A stretch of DNA of 64,000 nt from Penium margaritaceum (taxonomy: Eukaryota; Streptophyta; Zygnematophyceae; Desmidiales; Peniaceae), in contig SZWC01007359.1 in NCBI GenBank assembly GCA_023375785.1, positions 57,665 through 121,664 on the forward strand, in the 5' to 3' direction. Of this stretch, positions 10,113 through 20,689 are shown piece by piece. The notes under the pieces were generated by a model. The model saw nothing but the letters and a program-made list of their open reading frames with translations, was not told where the DNA came from and ran no database searches. The position numbers and the translations under genes were made by a program. Within the stretch, counting starts at the first letter, position 1. Every line of letters begins with the position of its first letter.

Positions 10113-10738
10113 TGAGAAATTGCTAGGAAGCTTCCTAACCTTGCTGTTGTTGATGTGGCGACACTGTCCAGTGAGCTGGCGCACTAGCAAGCAAGCATGA
10201 TTAAGAAACAGCAAGGATCAGGCTAGGGAGACGCGCAAAGTCTCATAAGCTCCAATGGCTTAGTAATGCAGAGTGGAATGAAAATTGACAAGCACACAGC
10301 ATAGATACCTGCCGTGGCACACGGCAGGTGACGCACGCGGCAGTATCAGTTTGTCCTAAAACCGGCTCAAAACCACTGTTTTGGCCGCGACTCTGCACAC
10401 AGGCATCCAAACTCAACACCGTCTGAGCATAGAGGTGCGAAATCCTGAGCCGGACGCTACGATTGGTCACAAGCACAATTCTGGCATCGATCGGTTGACA
10501 GACAATGCAAAACATGAAAATCAGGTCGAGAGCCAGTCCACCGAGAAAACTCTAACCTCTGCAGAAAAACTGTAGAGCACCCTAGCAAGCACCCGGGACG
10601 TCGTGGTAGTCGTCTGGGAGCTGCTGATGGATGGATCCACCAACCGTCACGGATCTGCACGAGCATGGACACAGCCGAGTGGTCACCGTAAGCTATACAA
10701 ATGGATGGAATTAACTCACATTACAACACTCCCCCATG
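10113..10738 (-). repeat. 3' LTR and polypurine tract of K
   Basis: 616 bp (10113-10728), starting TGTTGTAATGTGAGTT and ending GCAATTTCTCA on the minus strand, preceded by the polypurine tract CATGGGGGAG (10729-10738). It is related to the LTRs of A, C and G. Confidence 0.85.
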
Positions 10739-10826
10739 ACCAGATGGTACGCATGTCCGTACACGTGCTGAATTGACAGAGGTGCACAACAGGATGCTCA
10801 ACAGTCCATGCTCACACACCCCACTC

Positions 10827-11525
10827 TCAGCCACTCTCAGACAAGGGGCGTAGCCCGACAGAACGAATGGCCACCATGAACTTTCTGCGCCCAAGTGCCT
10901 TGGTCAAGAAGTCAGCCCGCTGCATGTCCATGCCGACCCAGATTACGGAGATCACCAGTCGCTCCACAAGATCACACACAAAGTGATGCTCGACAGCAAT
11001 GTGATTCGTGCGTGCATGAAACACACCAGATTTCTCTGCAATGGCAAGAGCACTCTGGTTGTCAGAGCGCAAAATGATGCAAGGCACAGAGTGACGCAAT
11101 TCACAAAATAGACGCTGCAGCCACACCGCATCAGCAGCCCCAGCCCCTAGAGCAACATACTCAGCCTCTGATGAGCTACATGCGATACAATCTTGCTTGC
11201 CACTGCGCCACGACACAGCGGTGCCACCAAGCCAGAACACGTAGCCTGTCTGAGTACGCCCATCAGGACTCCACGCCCAGTCACTGTCTGTGTAGCCGTT
11301 GACTACCACTGAACACTGCTGTCAAAAGCAGAGTCCAAGGTATTGTGTGGACACCACGTACCGCACCACTCGCACAACCGCATGAAGGGCTCTTGCCCAA
11401 GGAAACTAAGAAGAATTTGCAAGGAGGTTGACAGCAAAGGCAATGTTGGGTCGTGTGGTAGAGGCCAAGTACATGAAAGAACCAATCAGGCGCAAGTACC
11501 AATCAAACTTAGAGTGCCTCCTTCA
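10827..11525 (-). pseudogene. pol: RNaseH and RT-tail remnant of K
   Basis: A 160-residue open stretch carries GYTDSDWAWSPDGR, VSWRSGKQ, SSSEAEYVALG, LRSDNQSALAIAE and DFLTKALGR, all standard copia RNaseH blocks. Upstream, in another frame, RLIGSFMYLASTTRPNIAF marks the RT C-terminal connection. Immediately before that the sequence jumps to the spacer end (DPGTLKEAL), so the whole RT palm including YVDD is absent. The junction is near 11520. Confidence 0.85.
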
Positions 11526-12390
11526 ACGTGCCTGGATCAGGCGTCGCCAAGGGAGTGCTGCGGGTGGCTAAGACACATGCCTCCAGACTCGGTCTGACCA
11601 CGACAAGGTCGGTTGCGGCATCACAAGCGACCAACAACTCTCGAGAGACCAACTCGTGGCTGACAGGACATGCTGGGTGTACCTCAATGTAGTCTGCCTG
11701 GACACTCAAGCCAAGGGCCTTCGTGCCAGGCTCGCCACTCTGAACACTACGAGTCGGGCGCTTGGGCGCCGAGTCAGAAGTCCGCTGAGCCCTAGAGGCC
11801 AATGGTCAAAGACGACCACCGGGCTCGCGGGAGTAGCCTAATGCGACGCTCACCTCATGCTGCGGGGAAGGCTACTGAGCCAGAGCTATAGGGGGTATAG
11901 GTGCATGCACGGGAGGAGGTGCGATAGAGGGGGTTGGCACTGGCATGGCATCAGGTATGCCCGAGGGGACTAACGCGCGTACGGGATCAGGTGTGGAAGA
12001 GGGGACTGACATTGGTACGAGATCGGGTGTGTCAGAGGGGTCTGACACGGGCACGGGATCAGGTGTGACAGAGGGGACTGAAACTGGTAGGAGATCGGGT
12101 GCGCCAGAAGGGTCTGACACCGGCTCGGGATCAGGTGTGCCAGAGGGGGCTACTGGACCCACAGCCAAGATGGCCGGATCGTCAACAGCTGGAGACCGGA
12201 CCACAGGTGAGGAGGCCCAGATGGACCCATCTCCAGGACTAGACTCCCCCATCCGCCGGAAGGCCACACAAGTAGAGACGTGGTCTGCGGCGAGCAACAG
12301 AATACTGGACAAGTCACGGTAGGTGAGAGCCTCAAAGAAGAGAGCATCTCGAGTCTCAACAATGCGATGGCGAGCAGGGTCGCAAAAGCG
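11526..12390 (-). pseudogene. pol: IN-RT spacer of K with 12-residue Pro-rich repeats
   Basis: Just below the integrase the frame reads RFCDPARHRIVETRDALFFE (integrase end), then six tandem 12-residue units such as PDPVPVSDPSDT and PDLLPVSVPSVT (about 11940-12150; 36-bp units in DNA). It then reads into TKALGL and VHPACPV, shared with C. It links integrase to RT in the polyprotein and is expected to be disordered. Confidence 0.7.
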
Positions 12391-13143
12391 CTAAGCCTTT
12401 GACCCCGGGGAGATGCCAAGGAAGGTACACATGCGTCCCCGAGGTGAGACCTTGGACCCCCGTTGGTCCTCGGTGTACCAAACACAAGCGAGGGACCTCC
12501 AAACGCGTGCGAATCGGAGATCAGCACGATGGCCGAACCACAATTCGTACAACGTGACATGGTCTAGAAGTGGACCATGCGGCAAGCGGTTCAAGACCCA
12601 CGTCATGTAGGAGAAGCCCTCAAAGGCAAAGGACTCCGGAAGACTACACTCAGACCGCATAGCACAAACCGTATCCTCCATGGTGCGGTTCCAACGCTTA
12701 GATACACTGTTCTGCTGTGGTGTAGCAGGGGAGGAAAGCTGGTGAAAGGTACCGTGCTTGGCAAAGTAGGCATCCATCTCGCCCAAGAACTCGCCACCAC
12801 GATCTGAGCGAAACCTGTGCAGGATGTGACGAGACTGACGCTCAGCCATCACAAGCCACAGGCGGACCGCCAATGCGGTATCGCTCTTGTGGCGGAGGCT
12901 ATAGACCCACCGCATCCGGGTGAAGTTATCGGTCAGGGTGAGAGCATACCGACCCCGATCAGAGAGGGACTCGACTGGGAAAGGACCCAGAAGGTCCGAG
13001 TGGACCAGCTCTAGTGGGCGCAATGCCTGGGAGGAGGAGTCAGGGTAAGAGCAGCGATGCATCTTACCCTGGGCGCAAAAAAGGTAGCCGGTCTTGGGCC
13101 GTTTCTCAAAAGAAGGTGCGTCAAGATCGAGGGATGGTTGAGT
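12391..13143 (-). pseudogene. pol: Integrase of K, catalytic Glu lost
   Basis: The core is readable: KMHRCSYPDSSS (zinc-finger end), LVHSDLLGPFP (first Asp), FRSDRGGEFLG (second Asp), then PQQNSVSKRWNRT where C, E and H have NGVSERWN. The third catalytic residue, Glu, is thus Lys, a G-to-A change. The frame ends at a TAG that replaces the Trp of the GWRFWDP motif in H and D. The enzyme would join element cDNA to the host chromosome; this copy should be dead. Confidence 0.85.
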
Positions 13144-14085
13144 TCAAATGAGCTTGAACACAGTGTCTGAGCTCACATGGCAGAGGCGACAATGTAACAA
13201 GCGCTGGTGCTCAGGGGAGAGAACATTAGTGACAAACACATGTGCATAAGAGAGAGGGAAAAAAGAAACAGAGGGAATGTAATGAGACATAGGATACAGG
13301 TCATCAACAACAGAGGCACGAAGCGCGATGGTGCGTGCGTCAAGAGTAGTCATTGTGGCACAGTCAGCAGAGTGCTCAACAGTGAGACCCATCCTGGTGC
13401 ATGCACGAACGGAGAGCAGGTTGAGCTCAAGAGTAGGGACAAAGAGCACATCAGAAATGTACAAGGGACCAGACGGACCATCAAACCGCACAACCCCAAC
13501 TCCTTGCACAGGCAACGATTGTCTAGACCCTGTGCAAACAGACCAAACGGACGCAACGGGACCGAGCACACCAAAGTCACTACGATGGCAGGTCATGTGA
13601 TGGGTGGGAGCAGAGTCAGTAATCCATGTGCCACTCGGCTCACGACCGGTCGTCGATACTGAGCAACGTGCCACAAGACACTCTGCCTCTGCTAGACGCT
13701 CAGCAGAGGACTCGGGACAATGACAAACAACAAAGATCTGTGACTCGTCAAGCGAGTCGGTACCTTCAGGTCCATCCTCATCGCAAGACAACATGGCTCC
13801 ACCACAAGTATCATCACGAGCAACAGAGGTAGTAAGACAAGCTGTGTCAGGACCACTCGGCTGTGACAACACACTCACACCTCCCTGAGTACGAAGCGCT
13901 AGCAGCTGACGAAGCTCCACAATCTTGCGATCTCGAGGGTCCACATCACCGCTGCCGCCTGGTGAAGCGGATGCGTCTGCTGTACTCGTGGTCGCACCCA
14001 GTCCATGTGTCACTTGAGGATATCCGCTGCGCGTGTGCCACATGAAGGCCGCGCATGATCCGATTCCAATCAAGGGGTTGCTCAC
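13144..14085 (-). pseudogene. pol: Protease and pre-integrase of K
   Basis: A 313-codon open stretch. The aspartic protease motif reads TDSAPTHHMT where C and E have IDSGATHHMT, so the active-site Gly is replaced. Conserved LPVQGVGVVRFDGP and LNLLSVRACT follow. The pre-integrase block is HQRLLHCRLCHV. It is continuous with the integrase apart from a short break near 13140. The open length may simply reflect chance retention. Confidence 0.75.
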
Positions 14086-15487
14086 ACTCTATGTAGCGGT
14101 GAGCGCCTTCACAGTTGTCGTAGTGGATAGAACGTCCAGTGCCACTACTTGTCGACTGCTGCTGCTGCTACTGTCCCTTCCTATGTTACTTCTTCCCCTT
14201 CTTCCCCTGTGCAGCCGCCACGATGCCCTGAGTGTGGCCGCTTGGGATAGAGGAGGAGGACGAGGAAGCGGTGGAGGTGGGACTCGTGAGCTGGGACAGA
14301 GGCGTAGGAGGGGTCGCATTCACTGCTGCAACAAGTGGACTCTACTGATGGGCGATGGCAGCCTCATGAGCCAATGTGGCCTAGATGAAATAGCGATGGG
14401 CCCAAGGAAATAGCTGTAGTGACTCTGACAACTCAGAAAGAGCCATACAATCGAAGCCCCTAATGAGCTTCACGTGGTCCAAATGCGGCCCCATCATGAT
14501 GGTGTCGAGTGCCCACAACTGCGTCCCGTCATGGGTCCCAAGGTGCGTGTAGAGGCGCATCGTGCGCCTCCAGTAGTCAGCTACCAGCTCCGTAGGACGC
14601 TGACGGAGGGAGTGAAACTCACGTAGTTAGGACGCCCTTGTGGCATGGGTCTCCGCAGCGAGAAGTGTCAGGGACATCTCCCAGCCGTGACGTGGATCTG
14701 CTCTAGTCCTGGTCCCGGTCTCATCGAGAAAGGGTCAGAAGTCGACCGTAGTCTCCCGCGGCATGGCGTAGTGGAGACCGCGCATTGCTCTCTTTGCTGT
14801 CTAGACCTGGTGAGCATCGCGTGTCTGGTACTGGCTGTGGTAGTATGGCCAGACACCCTCAGAATCGACCCATACCCGAAACAAGGTCTCCTAACAATCA
14901 AAGCCCTCGTCGCTATCGTAACGGGGTGGAGGTATCTCAAAGTCCTTTGGTCGCCGCTCCGTGGGGAGGGCGACCTTACGCTCGGGAGACGGTGGACGGG
15001 GTATGGGGAGCCCACCAGTGAGGGAAACACCACCAAAGGTGAACACTGTTGAATGACGTGGCTGATCCTGACGGCGAGATGGTGGAGGAGTGCGAGGCTG
15101 CTATCCCAGATGTAACTCACGGATGCGCTCCTCATGCACATAAATCTTGTGCTCGCGTGAGTCATCCTCAATCTCCTCCTCATCCCAGGTGTGAACCTGT
15201 GATGAGTGGTGCTGAGGCCGCGGTGCTGTGTAGGGTGTAGACTACTGAGAAGATGGTGCAACTCTAGTAGATTCTCCAGGTGGCTGCTGTGAAGCCATCA
15301 AACGACCTCGTAGTAACTCTGTGATCTCCTGCAACGCGTCGGTCTGCCTCTGCTGCTGCAAGCGCATCTCGTCCTGCGACTGACGAAGCTCGTCAATCAT
15401 GAGGGACTGCGACCGCGGACTCATAACGCCCGAAGAGGAGGAAGAGGGGTCAACCAGCCCTTTGCTCTTGTGACGGACCGGCGCCAT
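14086..15487 (-). pseudogene. gag: gag of K (broken)
   Basis: The ATG at 15487 starts MAPVRHKSKG, then SSSSSGVMSPRSQ as in A. Downstream, PKDFEIPPPRY and WVDSEGVWPYYHSQY give the family Gag signature, and GWEMSLTLLAAETHATRA matches A and G. Several TAG codons (for example after PSSQ near 15240, in the C-ETLF block and near HATL) and at least one TGA interrupt it. The knuckle-like end is HYDNCEGAHRYIEC, lacking the first Cys. Confidence 0.75.
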
Positions 15488-16529
15488 CGCAATGCTCAGT
15501 ATGGGGCCAAACGTAAAAAATGATGTGAAGAAGAAGCTGACAGCGTTTCTCAAGGAGTTGAAACGTTAAAAACATTTGCCGTTTTGACCCCAAAAATGCT
15601 GACATCAGTACAGCCTATGCTGACGTCAGCGTTTTAACGCTAGCGGAAAAAAGCTAGCATTTTTTGGTAGCACTTTTTATGCCATTGGTTTTTTTTGTCA
15701 CGCAAACTCGTGTGACCGGTGGGGATGACCTCGTCATCCTCTGCTCGCGGTTGCACAAGGGCTGCGTAGGCCTGCGTAGTGTTGTGTTCTTTATGCGCAG
15801 CTGCACAGCACTGCTGTGCTGTAGCAGTGCTGTGCAAGGCCGCCGGTGCTGCTGCGGTGGGTCTAATGGTGCGCTGTTGTAGCCGCTGCCATTGCTGAAA
15901 TGCTGCTACTGCCGCTATTGCTGCTGTCATTATAGCAGCTGCAATGCCGTTGCTGTTTCGCTACTGCTGCTGTGCTGCTGGTGATGCTCGCATCTGTTGC
16001 TGCCATCGCTGATGCAAGCTGATGCCACTGGCGCGTGCTGCAATTGCTCGTAGCCGCCGTTGGAAGCTGCTGTTGTGAGCTGCTACTCCCTTTTTTTATG
16101 TTTTTGGTGTACAAGCTGGCAACTAGACACGGCTGTTGCTGCCACACGGTGCTTCTGCTGTAGACCGGTGTGGCTACTGGATATCGTCACTGCTGCAACT
16201 CCACTTCCTACGGTGGTGGCGATTGCGTGGTGACGTCGCTGTTGCTAATGTCGGCTGCGACGGGTCCGGTGATGTGGCGGTGGCGGTGACTCTCACTACT
16301 GCTGTCGGTGCTACGTCTCTGCGGTGCAGCTCAGTGAGAGAGGTCTCACTGCTCTCATACCATGAGAAATTGCTAGGAAGCTTCCTAACCTTGCTGTTGC
16401 TGATGTGGCGACACTGTCTAGTCAGCTGGTGCACTAGCAAACAAGCAGGTGCAANNNNNNNNNNNNNNNNNNNNNNNNNNNNNNNNNNNNNNNNNNNNNN
16501 CGGTGCAGCTCAGTGAGAGAGGTCTCACT
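15488..16529 (-). promoter_or_regulatory. Leader of K: TGACGTCA sites and CAG-rich tract
   Basis: TGACATCA at 15600-15607 and TGACGTCA at 15621-15628 lie 110-140 bp before the gag ATG. From about 15780 to 16340 the + strand is CTG-rich, so the sense strand is CAG-rich. This is the same order as in A, C, D, E and G. Short open frames here are not called. Confidence 0.65.
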
Positions 16530-16633
16530 GCTCTCATACCATGAGAAATTGCTAGGAAGCTTCCTAACCTTGCTGTTGCTGATGTGGCGACACTGTCTAG
16601 TCAGCTGGTGCACTAGCAAACAAGCAGGTGCAA
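16322..16633. other. Assembly gap (46 N) with exact 133-bp duplicated flanks
   Basis: Bases 16322-16454 and 16501-16633 are identical, separated by 46 N (16455-16500). The duplicated segment includes the PBS and the first about 90 bp of the K 5' LTR. This is best read as two contig ends that overlap but were scaffolded with a gap instead of being merged, not as a biological repeat. Confidence 0.85.
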
Positions 16634-17192
16634 GAAACAACAAGGATCAGGCTAGGGAGACGCGCAAAGTCTCATAAGCTCTAATAGCTTAGTAATGCAG
16701 AGAGGATTGACAACTGACAAATACAAAGCATAGATACCTGCTACGGCACACGGCGGGTGACGCATGCCGCAGTGTTAGTTTATCCTAAAACCAGCTCAAA
16801 ACCATTGCTTTGGCCGCAACTCTGCGCACAGACATCCAATCTCAACACCGTCTGAACCTAGAGATGCAAAATCTTGAGCCAGACACTACGACTAATCACA
16901 CGCACAAGTCCGGCATCGATCGGTGGACAGACAATGCAAAACATACAAATTGGGCTCGAGAGCTAATCCACCGAGAAAACTCTAGCGTCTGCAAAAAAAC
17001 TACCGAGCACCCCAGCAAGCACCCGGGACGTCATGGCAGTCGTCTAGCACCTGCTGGTGGATGGATCCACCAACCTTCTATACTCCGGCGGCAGCTGGGC
17101 CCGCATCACGGATCTGCACGAGCATGGACACGGCCGAGGGGTCATAGTGAGCTCTACAAATGAACGGAAATAACTCACATCACAACAAACCA
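16530..17192 (-). repeat. PBS, 5' LTR and right target duplication of K
   Basis: PBS 16530-16541 reads TGGTATGAGAGC on the minus strand, one base off canonical. The LTR spans 16542-17187 (646 bp), starting TGTTGTGATGTGAGTT. AACCA at 17188-17192 repeats the five bases left of the element. D's RNaseH sequence resumes directly after it. Confidence 0.9.
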
Positions 17193-18149
17193 AGGGCTAT
17201 GTACTCTGCCTTTGCGGATTTACGTGCAATGCACCCCTGCTTGCGATTGCGCCAAGACACTACTATGCCGCCAACCACAAAGATCCAGCTTGTGCGGCTC
17301 TTACCGTCAGGACTACCGGCCTAGTCACTCACTCTAGTGTAGCCCACCGCGACAACAAACGGCTGTCGGTGGAACATGAGACCTCGCCGTGGAGTCGAGA
17401 GGACATAGCGCAGGACTCGGATCGCGGCCTCGAAGTGGAGGTGATGCGTTTCTTGAGAGAAATAAGCTAGGAGGTTGACGATGAACGCGATGTCTGGACG
17501 CGTCGTCGTCGACAGGAACATCAGTGACCCGATAACATGCAAATACGCGGTCACGTCTATTGGCTCCTCCACCACAGTTGGATAGGAGCTTTTGAGCATC
17601 GCCTGACCGTCGGGCAACATGGGTGAGGATACTATCGGCACGAGGGACAAGTCCTCAGAGAAGCGTCCAGAGAGGGTGCTGATGCAAGCAGCCTAATGGA
17701 CATGTAGTATGCTCGCGTAGTGATCATGCTCAAGCTCCATACCCAGAAAGACTCGCGCTGGCCCGAGGCCTCGGGCCCGAGGCCCGAGGCCCAAAGTCGT
17801 CGAAGCCTTGTGGCTACACCATGTAGAGCTCCTTGCCCTCCAGTGAGCCATGGAGGAAGGCGTTGCTCACATGCATCTGATGCAATTCCCACCCATGTTG
17901 TGCAACCAGACTGAACAACACGCGGCTGGTGGAGAACTGACCGACGGGTGCGAAGATCTGGTCATAGGCGATCCCAGGTATCTGAGCAAACCCCTTAGCC
18001 GTGAGACGAGCTTTGTCCTTGTCCAGAGACCTGTCTGGCTTCCATCTCCGCCGGAGAACCCACTTGGTGCCGATGGCCTTGTCGCCCGAGGGAAGGTCGA
18101 CGAGCTCGTAGACGTGATGTTGCCGGATGGCAATGACTGATGTGATCAT
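17193..18149 (-). pseudogene. pol: RT and RNaseH N-terminal part of D, YVDD region deleted
   Basis: From the right: IRQHHVYELVDLPSG, TKWVLRRRWKPD, LTAKGFAQIPGIAYDQIFAPVG, LHQMHVSNAFLHGSLEG (first catalytic Asp replaced by His where E has QMDVSNAFLHG). About 300 bp containing LYGLKQ and YVDD is then missing compared with E. The junction holds a GC-rich palindromic filler (about 17756-17795). After it come FWVWSLSMI, VIGSLMFLSTTTRPDIAF and the start of RNaseH, which continues at 9806-10112. Confidence 0.85.
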
Positions 18150-18329
18150 TGCAGACCTACATCCAGGTTGGGCTCTGGGCTACGCCCTGCTCCATCAAGA
18201 ACACCGGTATGCCGTTACGGCTGCACTTATGGAGCTGCCACCGGGGGCACGGAACACGCATGCCCTCACTATGGGGGTCGTTGGGTGAGAGGACATACTG
18301 AAGTGGCCTGAGTGCTAACTATCGGGATC

Positions 18330-18990
18330 CTAGGTCTGAGGCTCCCGCGTGGACCACGTGTGTAGCGAGCCGGCACGGACGGGGGAGCCTGCTCTAAGGG
18401 GCCAACAGACGCCGATGGGGCGGCTGGCCCGGAGGGGCCGGCAGACAGAGATGGGGCAGCCGGCCTTGAGGGGCTGGCGGACTCGGACGGGGCAGCCGGC
18501 CCTGAGGGGCTGGCGGACACGCATGGGGCAGGCGGCCCTGAGGGACTGGCGGACACAGACGGGGCAGCCGGCCGTGAGGTGCTCGCGGACACGGATGGGG
18601 CAGCCGGCCTTGAAGGACTGGCGGACACGGACGGGGTGGCCGACGCTGAGGGGCTAGCGGACACGGGCGGGCAGCCGGCCCCGAGGGACTGGCGGACATG
18701 GGCGGGACAGCCGGCCCTGAGGGGCTGGCGGACACAGTCGGGATAGCCGGCCCTGAGGGGCTAGTGGACACGCGCGGGGAAGCCGGGCCCGAGGGGCTGG
18801 CGGACACAGACGGGGTAGCCGGCCCAGAGGGGCTGACGTCCACCGACGAGGAAGCTGGCCCTAAGGGGCTGGCGGCCACAGACGGGGAAGCCGGCCCTGA
18901 GGGGCTGGCGGCCACTGACGGGGAAGCCGGCCCTGAGGGGGTAGCGGACACGGACGTGGCGGCCGGCGAAAATGGGTCCGTGGACGTCGG
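18330..18990 (-). repeat. pol: 36-bp minisatellite in pol spacer of D
   Basis: About eighteen tandem 36-bp units (consensus fragment GGCCCTGAGGGGCTGGCGGA on the + strand) encode 12-residue units such as SVSASPSGPAAP on the minus strand. They lie between integrase and RT, and the equivalent array is found in E. Confidence 0.9.
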
Positions 18991-19099
18991 CGATGGACCA
19001 CCCGGACGCGGGAAGACCAAGGATGGACTCACCATTCCTCCACGCGATGGGAGGAACATCGACGCGCCTGAGCAAACGAGGTCACGGGGAATCAGGTCG

Positions 19100-19984
19100 T
19101 CAAAGAAGAGGGCATCCAAGGAGCGGGATCCCAAAATTGCCAGGCTTTTGACTGACGGGAGACACCAAGGAAGGTGCACGGGCGACCGCGAGGGACAGCT
19201 CGCCACCCTGGTGCAGGGTTGGCAAACAGACGATGGCGACGCAGCCCCAGACATGGGCTGGACACAAGTCGGCACGTTCTCCAAACCAAAGCTGGTATGG
19301 GGTGGACTGACAAGGAATGGGTCCATGGGGATTTCGGTTCCAGACCCATGTCATGTAGGTTATGGCTTCAAAGTAGAAGCCGTCAGAGGCGCCGGAATCG
19401 ACCTGCAAGGTACGGACAGCGTCGGCCATAGTGCGGTTCCACTGTTCAGAGACCCCGTTCTGGGCGGGGGTGTACGGCGCCAACGTCTCATGATGGACCC
19501 CACGGGAGGCAAGGAAAAGAGTGGTCTCCCCCAGAAACTCGCCCCCGCGGTATGAGTAGAAGCGGCGGAGGGAGCGACCACAATCGCGTTCAGCGCGGAC
19601 AAGCCAATCTTGAATGGTGGGCGCGACGTCTCTTCTCTGCCGCATGCAAAAAACCCAGCGATAGCAAGAGTAGTCGTCCGTAAGGGTCAGAACATAACGA
19701 CCGTGCTCCATGACAGACTTTATCGGGAGAGGACCCATGACGTCAAGGTGGACAAGGTCGACCGGGACAGACGCTTGAGAGGTTGAGAGGGGGTAGGTGG
19801 AGCGGTGCATCTTGCCCTGAGCGCAATCGATGCACTCAATGGGGCACGACAGAGGAAAGGAGGCTGATTCAAGACCCGTGGCTGGTTGTATGCAAAGCAT
19901 GCTATCAATAGCGGCAAAAGTGGACGTGACAGAGGCGGCGATGCAGAAGACGCGTGTGCTGTGGAGACAATGTGCTGGTGACAA
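19100..19984 (-). pseudogene. pol: Integrase of D, second catalytic Asp lost
   Basis: A 294-codon open stretch. The zinc-binding end ECIDCAQGKMHRSTYPL is followed by LVHLDVMGPLP (first Asp kept), FYSYRGGEFLG (second Asp changed to Tyr; E has RSDRGDE) and PAQNGVSEQWNRT (Glu kept). WVWNRNPHGP and QLWFGERADL follow. Its N-terminal side joins directly to Gag sequence, because protease and most of Gag are deleted. Near the end a frameshift follows at the SKAWQFWDP motif. Confidence 0.85.
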
Positions 19985-20008
19985 ACAAGTGGCCAGTTTC
20001 AGTCGACC

Positions 20009-20689
20009 CTATGCCCAGATCCAGAAGTTGAGTTCCCAGCTCGAAAACTGGTCGCCAACTTGAAGTGGTGGCGGTGGAGTTTCGAAGTGTTTTGGCCTGT
20101 GGCCGGCACCCAAAGTGGGGCCTAGGAATGATGTCACCGTCTGGTGTTGGTGTAGGGTGTGTTGTTGCGCCAGGTACTGTGTGGCAAAGGATAGGGCCGG
20201 GCTCGCGTATCCTTGCGGAGAAAACGGCGCTTGCTGATGTTGGTGTGGCTGCTGCGGGGAGGCTGCTGCTGCAGTGGTGGCGGCTGCTGCTGCTGCTGCT
20301 GCTGTTGCCACGGTTGCTGCGGCAATGGGGGTGGCGGTAGTTGTAGTGCCGTGAGCTGCTGTGTCAGAGCTGCGAGCTGCTGTGTCATAGCGACGAGCGG
20401 ATCCGTCGAGGAAGAAGGATTGAAGACAGATTGTGCAGGGTGATGCTACTGCTGCTGCTCCTGGTGTTGCTCCTGGTGTTGCTGCTGCTGCTGTTCTTGT
20501 TGTTTCTGCTGTTGCTGCTGTTGCTCTTGCTGCTGCTGCTAGTGTTGTTGTTGTTTCTGCTGCAACTACTGGTGCTACTGATGCGATTGCTGCTCCTGCT
20601 ATTGCAGTTGGTGCAGTTGCTACAAGAAAGGGGGACGAGGTCCCCCCCCAATCAGAGGAGGACCCGTCCCCGATAGCACTAATGGGCAT
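20009..20689 (-). pseudogene. gag: Gag N-terminus of D, truncated
   Basis: The ATG at 20689 gives MPISAIGDGSSSDWGG, which aligns with E (MAGSPGEEGSSSAGGG). A low-complexity Gln/Ala/Thr region follows, then GHRPKHFETPPPPLQVG and FSSWELNFWIWA, the shared Gag signature. At that point the sequence jumps to CLSPAHCLHST, which is protease/pre-integrase border sequence in E. About 1.4 kb of gag and protease has therefore been lost by deletion. Confidence 0.75.

Larger units (their letters stand above)
10113..17187 (-). mobile_element. Element K: family I Ty1/copia retrotransposon nested in D
   Basis: Full copia layout on the minus strand with two LTRs, PBS, polypurine tract, gag, protease, integrase and RNaseH. 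It is flanked by a perfect 5-bp duplication AACCA (10108-10112 and 17188-17192) within D's RNaseH gene. The RT catalytic core has been deleted. The integrase and protease active sites are altered. The two LTRs differ by well over 10% by eye, so this is not a recent insertion. A sequence gap with a duplicated flank lies at 16322-16633. Confidence 0.9.

Noticed and set aside
16322-16633. Tandem duplication of the K PBS/LTR start
   Set aside because: Exact identity and the N run point to an assembly overlap, not biology.
18698-19555. 285-codon + strand frame of Gly-rich 12-residue repeats in D
   Set aside because: It is the antisense of the 36-bp pol spacer array, and its end overlaps the integrase read on the minus strand.
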